NCBI GenBank assembly: GCA_016271365.2
Contig: CM057455.1
Coordinates: forward strand, 1,561,132,501-1,561,196,500
Length of the DNA: 64,000 nt
Direction: 5' to 3'
From: Neoceratodus forsteri
Taxonomy: Eukaryota; Chordata; Ceratodontiformes; Ceratodontidae
The notes beneath the pieces were generated by a model, which saw only the letters and a list, made by a program, of their open reading frames with translations, made no database searches and was not told where the DNA came from. Below are positions 54,441 to 64,000 of the stretch, piece after piece; the stretch's first letter is position 1, and each line of letters opens with the position of its first letter. The position numbers and the translations under genes are program-made.

Positions 54441-55434
54441 ACCTATTCTGGGTCATCCAGCACTAATATTTTGTTAGCCACATCTTTTCTCAGGTGCACC
54501 TCTCCTCTGACAATACACAGAGCATTTGGGGAAGGACCAGAGATGATGGGTCTTTTTTCTATACAAACCCCACCAGTTCATCTTTGTCACCGTCTTCTGG
54601 CTGCAGGTGCTTATCATAGGCCTTCCTGGCTACAGCATGTACACGCAGTGCTTTCCCTGGTTTCTTTTTCTGTCATTCTTGACACATCTGTACTAGGCAG
54701 CTGAACATATGGGCATTAGTGCTGATCAAGACTGGGATCCCATCATACAGTCTGGATGGAAGACAGACCAATGCCAGGGTTTCTACAGGTTAGTTCACAC
54801 TTGCCACAGTGGACAGGAAAGAAAGCCACACTCTTAAGAATCCAAGGTATGGATAAGACTTATCACTCAAACCCCATACATGCAGTCCATCTAAAGGCTG
54901 TAGAGGGTGTTCAGAGAGGTGCTGATCATACCGGTCTTTGAATATTATCATGATCTGGGATCTGCTGTCCAAAATAGCTCAGGCTGGGATACCATCAATA
55001 TATACCATAGTGTCCATAGAGGGGCCCACCAAGTTTTCCCAATCCAGTGGAGTATTTGTGGGAGCTGGAATGAATGCCTTGACCACAAATTAATTGTGTC
55101 GAGATTGAGCCGGGGTTCCACTGGCACCACCCTGCTTTGGGTGCTTTTCTGCAAGCAGACTATCTCTCACCCTGGCTGGGTCCTCGTGGGATTGGAATTC
55201 CCTCTTTTGGTGACCATCCTTTCCACATTTGTAGCAAAATATACCTTCTCTGGTCTGTTTTGCTGTGACATTACATTAGAGGTTGGTCTCCATTCACGGC
55301 AAGGGGGTGGTGTAGAACTCATATTTGAAGCTTGAGCAGGAGCACTAACAGTACAGGGTCCTTGTTGGGTCTGCCCGCTATGCTCCATCAATTCCCTTAC
55401 CATAGCAGACAATTCATTTGTTCAATTTTACAGC
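54441..55434 (-). pseudogene. Gypsy-2 nucleocapsid knuckle and aspartic protease, both damaged
   Basis: At about 55245-55200 the minus strand reads FCYKCGKDGHQKREF, a CCHC zinc knuckle whose final Cys is replaced by Phe. At about 55010-54955 MVYIDGIPA is followed by a stop and AILDSRSQIMI, the protease active-site region where D(T/S)G is read as DSR. Two further stops (55090 and 54987) and others downstream interrupt the frame. The damage to both metal-binding and catalytic residues shows relaxed constraint. The region 54900-54441 carries the rest of the protease-RT linker. Confidence 0.65.
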
Positions 55435-56850
55435 TCACTTTCTACAGGAGGGTGCTTGGGCGTGCACTCCCATGCACCTGACAGACATGTTCTGATGGGT
55501 ATCTGGCCCTTTAACCACATCCACAGCACTTTTCACACTTCCAGTTAGTTCTCCCAGCTTTGTTAGTAAGCCTTTTAACTGCTGCGAGTCACTAACAGTC
55601 TTTTTTCCACAGGGAATTTCAGGCACCGTAACTACTCGAGCAGTGCCTGCACAAGAATCCCAAGCTTCCTCCTCACTTTCAGCCTCCTGAAGTTCTTTCA
55701 TTAGCCCACAATAAGCAGGGGAATCATCGCTTTTATCCTGGAACTTCAGCTTGAGGATTAGCAAACTAGAAGATCTGGCAGATTTGAGTATATGATCTAG
55801 TCTCAAACGATTCAAGTCACTGGCCAACACCCCACCTTTTCTCTGAGCTCTCTGTAAGACCCTTTCCAAACAAGTAACATAAGCAGACAGATGCTCACCT
55901 TTATACTGTTTGGTGGATTTGAATTTCCACATTAAATCTTTCCCTGACTCAGTATTACCAAAGACGCCTTCCAGTGCAGACAAATACTCTTGGGCTGAAG
56001 CATCAGGGTGGGTGGACCTCAAAAACATAATTGCTTCAAGTACAGGACCCCTTAAACTTTCCATGATCTTATTCCATTTTTCTGCTTCCGCACACTGCCA
56101 GTCTTGAACCAGGGGGGATGCATAGTCCATTCAAGTCTCTATATTGTCTTCCTCCTGGGGTGAGGGAAATGTACCAGAGAACACTCTTAGCCTGTGATAA
56201 GTGTTGTGACCACTGGAAGGCACATAAATAGGGACAGGCACAGGTGCTGGCTCTGGGGCAGACACAGTGGTTGGTACAGATACAGGGGCCGGCATTGGGG
56301 CCAGTGCAGATGCAGAAACAGGTGCTGGCATAGAGGCAGCTGCAGATGTTGGAGCAGATCCCAGGAAGGGGTACATTGAGGGGTTTCAAACAACCATTTT
56401 AAGTCCTCTAGACTCTGGCCCACTGCCTATAACAGTTTGGTGAGCTTGTCTTTGATCCTTTTAGTTCTGTGGGTCTCTTTAGATTCAGGCATTGCACTGT
56501 ACATATGTATGACCCTCCCCAGTACCCAGAGCTCATCGGACACAATCTCACATGGCACTCCGGGGAGATCTACTGAAAAGCTACACTCCACTAGGCCCAT
56601 TAAACTTTGGGTAGAATGGTCAGTTTGACGGGCCCTCGCCACAGCTTTACCAAGGCATTTAACTTCACTTAAAGCTCCCTCAATTGTGGCTTTGTTAGTG
56701 GCCAAGGGAAGGTCCAGTATCAACAAGGCCTTTTGGGGGTCAACCTCCTCTGCCTCACACCAATCAAGCAAATATTGCACAGACATGTTAATAGCAGCAG
56801 ATTCAGCTCTAGGGTCAGCAGTTTGCTCCATTTTAATGCTAGTACTCATA
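55435..56850 (-). pseudogene. Gypsy-2 gag, PNMA-like
   Basis: The likely start MSTSIKMEQ is near 56850, followed by SVQYLLDWCEAEEVDPQKAL and an RNA-binding-like fold region, as in PNMA N-termini. A stop occurs after KLTKLL at about 56427. A Pro/Ala-rich linker (56376-56220) is in another frame. The capsid part starts RVFSGTFPSPQEED, with a stop where Trp is usual, then DYASPLVQDWQCAEAEKW, ESLRGPVLEAIMFLRSTHP and RLRLDHILKSA, ending near 55435. The wording closely follows the capsid domain of paraneoplastic-antigen (PNMA) proteins, which derive from Gypsy gag. Two stops and one frameshift make it a pseudogene. Confidence 0.75.
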
Positions 56851-56894
56851 ATAAAATTCAGTCGCAATTTTGTGTTTTGGCCACTAGGGGCAGT

Positions 56895-56913
56895 AATCCC
56901 AGCAGTGCCTCCA
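56895..56913 (-). promoter_or_regulatory. Primer-binding site of Gypsy-2 (tRNA-Thr-like)
   Basis: On the minus strand, three bases after the 5' LTR end, TGGAGGCACTGCTGGGATT is complementary at 18 of 19 positions to the 3' end of a vertebrate tRNA-Thr(AGT) plus CCA, as I recall that tRNA. The position and length are those of a minus-strand primer site. Confidence 0.65.
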
Positions 56914-57173
56914 AGATGTAACCCTGGTGCCATTATACATGATAAACACAGCCATACAATCAAGCCATATAAAAGCAAGAGTATTGGACTTTAGGAGGGC
57001 TGACTTTGGGAAAATGAGAGTGCCTCAGAAAAGCACTAGCAAACAGGCAAGAAAGAGGGGTGGAGGAACAATGGGGAGTAATCAAAACAGCCATCACAGA
57101 GGCAACAAGCCTTTGTGTAAAGCAAATCAATAAAACACAATGAAGGACAAAAACGCTATGGTTCTCAAAAGAG

Positions 57174-58448
57174 GTGGCAGGGAAGGTTAAGGAGAAAAGG
57201 ATAGCATTCAGCAAATGTAAGGAAACACAGAAGGAGCAGGACAGAGAACTTTATCAGTTAAAGCAGAAAGAGGCTGGGAAGGCAGTCAGAATAGCAAAGG
57301 CCCAAACCAAGGAAAGGATAGCCAACTCTGTTAAGAAGGGGGATAAGACCTTTTATAGGTACATTAGGGAGCGAAGAAAGACCAAAGGAGGGCTACTGAG
57401 ACTTAATAAAGGGGAGAGAATGTGGGTAGAGGGTGACAGTGAAAAAGCAGGGATACTGAACAAATATTTCTGCTTAGTATTCACAAAGGAAGAGGAGGGG
57501 GAGGTACCTAAACCAAACAAGAGAAACACTCTGAAGACGGTGGTCGATACCAGTCCATTTACAGAAGAAAGGGTTCTGAAAGAACTAATAAAATTGAAGG
57601 TGGACAAAGCAATGGGGCCTGATGGGATTCACCCAAGAATTCTAAAGGAACTAAGGGTAGAACTAGTGACACCGCTGACTACTCTCTTTAACAAATCATG
57701 TGAGGATGAGGTGGTACCTGAGGACTGGAGGAGGGCAGATGTGATTCCTCTTCACAAAAGTGGGAGCAGGACAGAGGAAAGAAACTACAGACCAGTTAGT
57801 TTGACCTCAGTGGTAGGGAAAATGATGGAATCACTTCCAAAGGAAAGAATTGTTGAGAACCTAGAGGCCAGTGGGGCACAGGACCCAAGGCAGCATGGAT
57901 TCACGATGGGAAGATTGTGTCAGACGAATCTAATAGATTTCTTTGACTGGGTGACCAATGTAGTAGACCAGGGAGGGGCTGTGGACATGGCCTACCTAGA
58001 TTTTAGCAAGGCTTGTGATGCAGTCCCACACAAAAGATTAATAAACAAGTTAGCCAGCCTTGGAGTGGGTCCCAAGGTGGCAGTCTGGATAAAAAATTGG
58101 CTAGACAACAGGACGCAAAGGGTAGTAGTAAATGGAGTCCACAGTGAAGAAAGGAGGGTTACTAGCAGGGTACTGCAGGGTTCAGTACTAGGACCGGTCC
58201 TTTTTAATCTCTTTATAAGTGACATTGCAGAGGAACTGGAAGGAAAAGTATGCCGCTTTGCAGATGACACAAAGATCTGCAACAGGGTTGATACACAAGA
58301 TGGAGTGGAAAGGATGAGAAGGGACTTGGCAAGGTTGGAGGAATGGTCAGATGTATGGCAGCTCAGATTAAATGCAAAGAAGTGCAAGGTAATGCACCTG
58401 GGAAACAAAAACCCAGGGAAGAGTACACAATGGGGGGTGAGATACTGA
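57174..58448 (+). CDS. CR1-E reverse transcriptase, open frame of 424 codons
   Basis: Encodes the linker and RT of a CR1 ORF2. A Lys/Glu-rich linker (residues 1-90) is followed by KVDKAMGPDGIHPRIL (about 142-157), RNYRPVSLTSVVGKM, QHGFTMGRLCQTNLI, and MAYLDFSKACDAV (where SKAFDTV is usual). LQGSVLGPVLFNLFISDIAE and the catalytic FADDTKICNRVD come near residue 365, then KKCKVMHLGNK. No internal stop. The frame is cut at 58448 by a frameshift and the thumb continues at 58343-58864 in the next frame (RRATKMVQGLHQK, RGDMIETFKYL). The endonuclease is missing, so it cannot mobilise itself. The chosen ATG is the first in frame, not the true ORF2 start. Confidence 0.8.
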   Translation: MAGKVKEKRIAFSKCKETQKEQDRELYQLKQKEAGKAVRIAKAQTKERIANSVKKGDKTFYRYIRERRKTKGGLLRLNKGERMWVEGDSEKAGILNKYFCLVFTKEEEGEVPKPNKRNTLKTVVDTSPFTEERVLKELIKLKVDKAMGPDGIHPRILKELRVELVTPLTTLFNKSCEDEVVPEDWRRADVIPLHKSGSRTEERNYRPVSLTSVVGKMMESLPKERIVENLEASGAQDPRQHGFTMGRLCQTNLIDFFDWVTNVVDQGGAVDMAYLDFSKACDAVPHKRLINKLASLGVGPKVAVWIKNWLDNRTQRVVVNGVHSEERRVTSRVLQGSVLGPVLFNLFISDIAEELEGKVCRFADDTKICNRVDTQDGVERMRRDLARLEEWSDVWQLRLNAKKCKVMHLGNKNPGKSTQWGVRY

Positions 58449-58864
58449 CAACAGTAAAAATGGAAAGGGACCTGGGGGTAATTATATCAGATGACCTAAA
58501 GGTGGGCAAGCAATGTGAGAAGGCAGTAAGGAAGGCGGGGGGGATACTGGGATGCATAGGGAGAGGCATCAATAGTAGAAAACAGGAAGTTGTTATCCCT
58601 CTGTACAGACAGTTGGTGAGACCCCATCTGGAGTACTGTGTGCAGTTCTGGAGACCCCATCTCCGCAAACACATAGACAGAGTGGAGGTTGTCAAGAGGA
58701 GGGCAACCAAAATGGTGCAGGGTCTGCACCAGAAGACATACGAAGAAAGATTAAAGGAGCTTAATATGTATACACTTGAGGAAAGAAGGGAGAGAGGGGA
58801 CATGATAGAAACTTTCAAGTACCTCAAGGGAATCAACAAAGTCCAAGAGGGTAGCATCTTTTAG
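58425..58864 (+). pseudogene. CR1-E ORF2 C-terminal (thumb) part, frameshifted
   Basis: Continues the RT in the +1 frame. MERDLGVIISDDLKVGKQCE, LVRPHLEYCVQFWRPHLRKH and RRATKMVQGLHQKTYEERLK end with FKYLKGINKVQEGSIF before a stop. Apart from the single frameshift near 58425 the coding sequence is well kept. Confidence 0.75.
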
Positions 58865-61488
58865 AAAAAGAGATGTGCAAGAACAAGGGGCACAATTTGA
58901 AGATAGAGGGGGACAGCTCAGAGGTAATGTGAGGAAGTATTATTTCACAGGAGGGTTGTGGATGCATGGAACAGCCTCCCTGAGGAGGTCGAGGAGTCAA
59001 GAACAGTGGGGGAATTCATGAATGCATGGGACAGACATAAGGCAGTCCTAGTGGGGGGTAGGAGGAAGTAAGCTGTTGGTTAACTAGGATCTGCAGCTTA
59101 TCTGTTAGTTAGGAAAATGGGCAGACTAGGTGGGCCAAGTGGTCCTTATCTGCTGTCACATTCTATGTTTCTATGTTTCTATATTATACCAAGGGCTACT
59201 ACTCCTCCTCCCTGCTTTTCTAAGTACAGGTTAAGGGGCCTGAGTTCAGAATCAGTAAGTACTGAGGTGTCCCAACCCTCAGTATACACAATATTTTGGT
59301 GCCTCCACCTAGAGTAATGCTTTCGTGGGTATCTATCTAGATTGGTTCAGCCATCTGGGAAGCTAAAGCCACCCACAATCCCACCTAGTTACCTCGTATC
59401 CCTGAATAGGCAATAACCAGTTTCAGCATTCAATGTACATTTTACAACAGGCATTAATAATATGCTCACCCACTTTGCACTTACCACCAGGGTTTGGTCC
59501 TCTGGCAGATACCCTGGAAACCCCTTGTAAAAGACAGTTCTGAATGCAAGCACGCACTTTCAAATGTTTTATCAAGGCTTTAATAACTTTAACCCAGGTG
59601 ATGATATGCTCACAAGTCAGTTTAACAGTAAAACAGTAAATCAGATTTATTAAAGGGAACATGAATAAGAAGGGGGTGAGAATTTAGGCAAATAATTACT
59701 TTACTGGTTTAAGACAGGTTCAATTTCATGCAATCACTTTAGTCCCTGTATTTAAAAGTCTGTGCAACTACTTGGTACCCAGAGTGGAATGCAGGCATGC
59801 CTGAAACAGTGCCATGGGGTGGCTGGTGTTGCAGCTTTTGTTTGGGCCCTTGATGAAAAGAAGGTGATTACACATTGACAAATGCACACATTTTAAATTG
59901 GTTGTATTCATGGCTGGCTGGCCTAGTCTGCCTGAGCACTCTAATACTAGCAAAACACAATCAGATTGTACCATGGAGAATTATACACTTCTTTTACAGG
60001 GAGCAATCTTGGTTTTGCTCACTGCACCCACAGGATGGATAAAGACACTGGTGACATGAAGACCTGCTGCTTGCAGTTGCAGCTCATGGGGACCTAGGCT
60101 GATCCGACTCACCTCCACTTCATGGCCTTTCCTTGTGGGTGGCCACAACCTGCACTGACTAGCTGCACAGGCGTTGAATCCGCGGATCTGATCTCTCAAC
60201 GAGATGCTGGTGCTGGTACAGGAACAAGCGGACTGCACAGAGGATAACATAGGCCCAGTGAGAGAAAAGTGTCTTTTGAATAGTTGAGTCTGTTTGCTGG
60301 CAAAACCACCAGCTGGTAGAAAAGTCCATTACTGCGTGATGCTGCTCTCTTTTGGCAAATAGGAGTCCCTGGATCACTGTCTCCTCACACACAATAGGCC
60401 ACAAACAATTTGGCTGAAGAAACATTAACTTTCTTTTCCCTTTTTCAGTTTCTGTCTGGTTGCAATCTCAGCCAACTTGCTGAGCAACTTCTCGGTCTGC
60501 TGACAGGCAATTCTTGAAGATCATTCCCCTTGTGGATTGAGGATGGCTCACAGGAGACAATGCAGGCCTCTCCTGTGAGAAGCACATAGGACCCACAGGT
60601 TCCTCTTTTCTCGGTGGCTCGAGCTGGAGTCTCCCAACAACTACTGCAGACTGACTGAAATTCAAACAGTCCCTCTTAAATAAAGGGCAAAGTCCCTGAG
60701 CCCCGATTGGCTGTCCAAGCTGTCTGAAACAATCCCAGTTCCTTGATTGGTTAGATTTTAGGTGCCATATTTTGATCCGTTTATCTCCCATGAGTCACTA
60801 GTTATGTCCCATGAATCCCTGGCTGAAATCCCAGTTGGTGACTGGCTAATAAGCTGACAAAATGGTGGCTGCAGTTAAAGATTTTGTACAGTTTATGCAG
60901 TCCCACAAATTCAAAGTTCTGGTGCAACCTGGCAATAAACTTTATTAATTTCAAACCCCCACAGGGATGTAGCCCTTTATGTGCCTTTTCATATGAGCCC
61001 ACATTTATGCATATGACCCCAAGTAAATTTCCAGTCGCTGCTGCCGTAGTACTGTCCCCCCAGGTGGCTGACAGCAGCTAATGAATATTAATGAGGGGGC
61101 TATGCATTATTTATGAGCCCAGTCTTAGACTCTTTTCCAAACTTTTTAATTAGCTCCCAAGGTGGTTTCTCTGCCACATTACTAAGGTCACTAGACTGAG
61201 GAGGGGCGCCGGAACTGCTGCAACACTTCATGAAAAACTGCAAAACTGATGGTCGGTAAACATCAAAGTGCCTTCCTGGTGCATGCGCAGTCACCCACCT
61301 GATCAGGACACAGAGAGCAGCGGTGCATTGTGGCTTAGAATTTAAGCCCAAACTGGGCCAAAACTAGATGCTGGGCTGAGCAGGGAACACTGAGGCTCCA
61401 GGGGAAACTCGAGGGACAAACGAGACACCAACAGGCAATGTGATGAAATGGAGAGTAATTAAGGTAAGCCCACGAGGGGGAGGTTACA

Positions 61489-63451
61489 ATAATACAGAAC
61501 AGCAGACAGCATGGATTGCAACTTTCCACCATTACTTTATTCTACCTATCTCTATCTCATTAGTCTCCACTATGACATCATCTCACTGAACCGTGCAAGG
61601 CCTTCTGGGCTATGCAGTTCACAGGAAATACAACAGTCTGCAAGCAAACTACGATAATCAGAGGGCCACAGGTACAGCCCTCAAACTCCCCCAATGGCCA
61701 CTGGCCACCTTTACCTTAGTCACAAGTCAAAATTATGCATTACAATTCAAAACAAGCTGTATATATATATATATATATTATAAAATTAAGAATGTAATAA
61801 AGGACTTGAACACTTCAATACAGAATAAACAGCAAAAGCAGGTGGATGAGGGGGCCAGAGGTTGACCCTTTGTGGGGCCGCTTGCAGCCTTTGGGCCATG
61901 GGTAGCCCACCACTCCCTTATAAGAAGAAATATATAACACTCCTCCCCCTTAAATTTTGAGAGCACTACATCTCATTAGTAAATTTGCTTTCTTTTTATC
62001 AATGTAACTTTATTCAATAATTTAACTTTTTTAAACAGTTTATTCCTCACTATACTGACAAGGTAGAGGTAAACTGCTCTGACCTTGTAACAAGTTCAGG
62101 GGATTATTCTGCCCTGTGGCTGGGAACTTGTTCTATGATCAGATTTTTATAGATTCAGGCTGTTTGCAGATTCATGAGCTTTTACTGGATAATGAACGCC
62201 TTTCAAAGTTAGTGTGCTGTAACTGAACACTACCCAGGAAATTGGTGCAGCAGTTAGGGACATTTTTCTATCTTCACCCCTTCCTTCTGTACAATCTGTT
62301 GCAACAGTACCTCTAGAAAACTATCTTGTTCTTTTTCTGACACTGCAGTAAGTTGGCCACCTACGGCAGTCTTTTTGTATTCTTCCTAAATTTCTTTTCT
62401 TCCTTTCTTTGTTTCTTATTCACCATTTTGTCCCTCACCAGAAGCCATATGCCTTTCTAAGGAAATAACAGATACGGCTACAAGCAAATACAGTAGCTGA
62501 CTGTATATAGGAAGAAGACTGGAACCTGAATAAATATGTATACCTTCATAAAATGCCAATCTGACTTGCTGGCTGTTTAATAAAGAACTGCATGCGCTTT
62601 ATATGAAGAAAGATAAAGTGCTTAAGGTACGTTCAGACATAAGCTGCTGGCAGCGCATTAATGAAGTGCAAGGTGCTTTGTAAAATGAAACTTCATGTTG
62701 TTTGAAAACAGTGCCCTACAAACCCTGCAAGGGAAGGGGTTTGATATAGTTAGAGTGCTAGACAAAAATAAATTGCTATTGTTTAAACTATTGTTATTAA
62801 GTGCAGTCAGAAATAAAGTGCAGCATGCCTAAAAGAAATAATTGGCACCATGCATTCTTGCTTGAAGCTGAACCAGCCTAAAATTTCATGGTGATTTGCA
62901 TATACACCCCATGATGCTTTGTAGTATGGGAGTATGTGTTATTTTGTATTTCTCTGAAACTTGGCTTATTGCCAATGCCCTTTGGGGTAACCCTTGCTTT
63001 GGTTCTTTTGCACTGAGGTTCTTTGTCTTTAGCTTGTTTTGTGTTTTTTTATTTGGGCTTCCCATCACTCAAACACACAAGACCAACATAGGGGATAGTT
63101 CATTTCCACAGGAAAGATAGATCAGTAGATCTCAGTGGGTTAGTGGGCGATGACCAAGTGTAGAGGAAGGACATGCATAGTCTGTTGCTTCAAGTTGATG
63201 TATTGAAGAAAGGATATAATATAGCTTACAGTTATTTCTTGTGGTCACTGAGGAAAGTGAGCCACCTGCAATTCTGGAAAGAATTTAGTTTTATTTATTT
63301 TGTAGTTTATTATTTTATCCTGACTTTGAAAGAAAATAAAGCCACACTGCGGTGTGTTGCAGTAATCTGCCGTTGTCTCCATTATCCTTCACCAACATCC
63401 GGCCTTATATGGTTTCAGAGGTGAGATGCTGACTGGAAGTCCAGAATAATA
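61489..63451. other. Unrecognised AT-rich region
   Basis: Contains a (TA)n run at 61760-61777. Near 63330 a short stretch GAAAATAAAGCCACACTGCG could be a polyadenylation region of an LTR, but no matching second end is found. Open frames are short and without motifs. Confidence 0.35.
61760..61777. repeat. (TA)n microsatellite
   Basis: Eighteen bases of TA repeat. Confidence 0.85.
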
Positions 63452-64000
63452 ACATAGAAACATAGACTTTGACGGCAGATAAGGACTGCTTGGCCCACCT
63501 AGTCTGCCCATTTCCCTACCTACTGGATAAGCTGCAGATCCTAGTTAACCAACAGCCTATTTCTTCCTACCCCCCAACAAGAATTGCCTTATGTCAGCTT
63601 TAGACCCAACACCCTCCTCAGGAAGGTGGTTCCATGCATCCACCACCCTCTCTGTGAAAAAATACTTCCTCACATTGCCCCTGAGCTGTCCCCCTCTATC
63701 TTCAAATTGTGTCCTCTTGTTCCTGCACATCTCTTTTTCTGAAAGATGCTACCCTCTTGGACTTTGTTGATTCCACTGAGGTACTTAAAAGTTTCAATCA
63801 TGTCCCCCCCTTCCTCCTTTCTTCATGGGTATACATATTAAGCTCCTGTAGTCTCTCCTTGTATGGCTTCTCTTGCAGACCCTGCACCATTTTAGTTGTC
63901 CTCCTATGGACTACTTCCATCCTGTCTATGTCTTTGCGGAGATGGGGTCTCCAGAACAGGATGCAGTACTCCAGATCAGGTCTCACCAACTGTCTGTAGG
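63452..64000 (-). mobile_element. CR1 LINE 3' end (CR1-F), runs off the window
   Basis: Starts (3' end, minus strand) with AACATAGAAACATAGACTTT and TTGGCCCACCTAGTCTGCCC, like CR1-A and CR1-B. The ORF2 tail on the minus strand at 63989-63798 reads PDLEYCILFWRPHLRKDIDR and KMVQGLQEKPYKERLQELNM. The element continues beyond 64000. Confidence 0.8.

Larger units (their letters stand above)
56939..59182 (+). mobile_element. CR1 LINE, 5'-truncated (CR1-E), in Gypsy-2 5' LTR
   Basis: Plus-strand CR1 starting within the end of the ORF2 endonuclease. It continues through the complete RT and 3' UTR and ends ATTCTATGTTTCTATGTTTC. The heptamer ATTATAC precedes it (56932-56938) and follows it (59183-59189); the sister LTR has the uninterrupted site. 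This is one of the best-preserved elements in the window, so probably among the youngest. Confidence 0.85.
56917..61488 (-). mobile_element. Gypsy-2 5' LTR (split by CR1-E)
   Basis: Starts on the plus strand with TGTAACCCTGGTGCCATTATAC and ends GAGGTTACA at 61488. It matches 46855-49543 throughout (for example CCCACAATCCCACCTAGT, TCCACTTCA, TTCCCAGTTGG). A CR1 with duplicated ATTATAC occupies 56939-59182. Without it the LTR is about 2320 bp. No matching target duplication is seen outside the two LTRs (GGAA before 46855, ATAAT after 61488), so one flank may have been rearranged. Confidence 0.8.

Noticed and set aside
57992..58857. Minus-strand open frames of 138 and 164 codons
   Set aside because: Antisense of the CR1-E RT coding sequence, same wording as the CR1-A shadow frames.
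63300..63430. LTR end with AATAAA and a following primer site
   Set aside because: A single AATAAAGCC and a loosely LTR-like stretch were noticed, but no TG...CA pair or matching copy could be found.

Overview
The window is a repeat-dense piece of a large animal nuclear genome. I see no intact host gene, rRNA gene, CRISPR array or bacterial-type operon. Almost everything recognisable is a mobile element: CR1-type and L1/Tx1-type LINEs, L2-like LINE tails, MIR-like CORE-SINEs, tRNA-derived SINEs, three Ty3/Gypsy LTR retrotransposons, a Crypton-type tyrosine recombinase element, TTAA and hAT-type MITEs, fold-back elements, and several satellite arrays of 300-320 bp units. This mix, with long stretches of decayed intergenic DNA, fits a large-genome sarcopterygian such as a lungfish or an amphibian (a caecilian, for example). 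The species cannot be fixed from the sequence alone.

Left part (1-9 kb). An L1/Tx1-like ORF2 tail is split by a 2.47 kb insertion (261-2725) holding a decayed Crypton recombinase on the minus strand and a striking palindrome at its left edge. L1 coding resumes in frame after it. A nearly full-length minus-strand CR1 follows (about 3.94-8.53 kb), with recognisable ORF1 (zinc finger plus esterase) and ORF2 (endonuclease plus reverse transcriptase). Its ORF1 is split by a plus-strand LINE tail. A short solo LTR closes this part.

Middle part (9-33 kb). Two loci (10.6-14.6 kb and 25.7-27.3 kb) share the same order: a GC-richer satellite, then an AT-rich ~300 bp satellite, then a related tail. Between and after them lie L1 fragments, truncated CR1 copies, two CORE-SINEs, a hAT-like MITE, several hairpin elements and long stretches where I recognise nothing.

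Right part (34-61.5 kb) is a stack of nested LTR retrotransposons. The oldest layer, Gypsy-1, is on the minus strand. It is cut by a Gmr1-type element (39.4-45.9 kb, plus strand) whose integrase lies upstream of reverse transcriptase and whose gag is SCAN-like. It is also cut, inside its integrase, by a small DNA element that itself carries a 2.1 kb solo LTR with a perfect 6 bp target duplication. Its reverse transcriptase side abuts Gypsy-2 (46.86-61.49 kb, minus strand), a PNMA-like-gag Gypsy with both LTRs, a tRNA-Thr-type primer site and a polypurine tract. Gypsy-2 later received a TTAA MITE in its RT, an L2-like tail in one LTR and a 2.2 kb CR1 in the other. The last 2.5 kb is mostly unrecognised and ends in the 3' part of another CR1.

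All coding regions in the retroelements are broken by stops, frameshifts or insertions, except one 424-codon CR1 reverse transcriptase frame (57174-58448). No autonomous element in the window looks functional as it stands. All calls were made by eye from translated motifs and repeat structure; no alignments or database searches were run.
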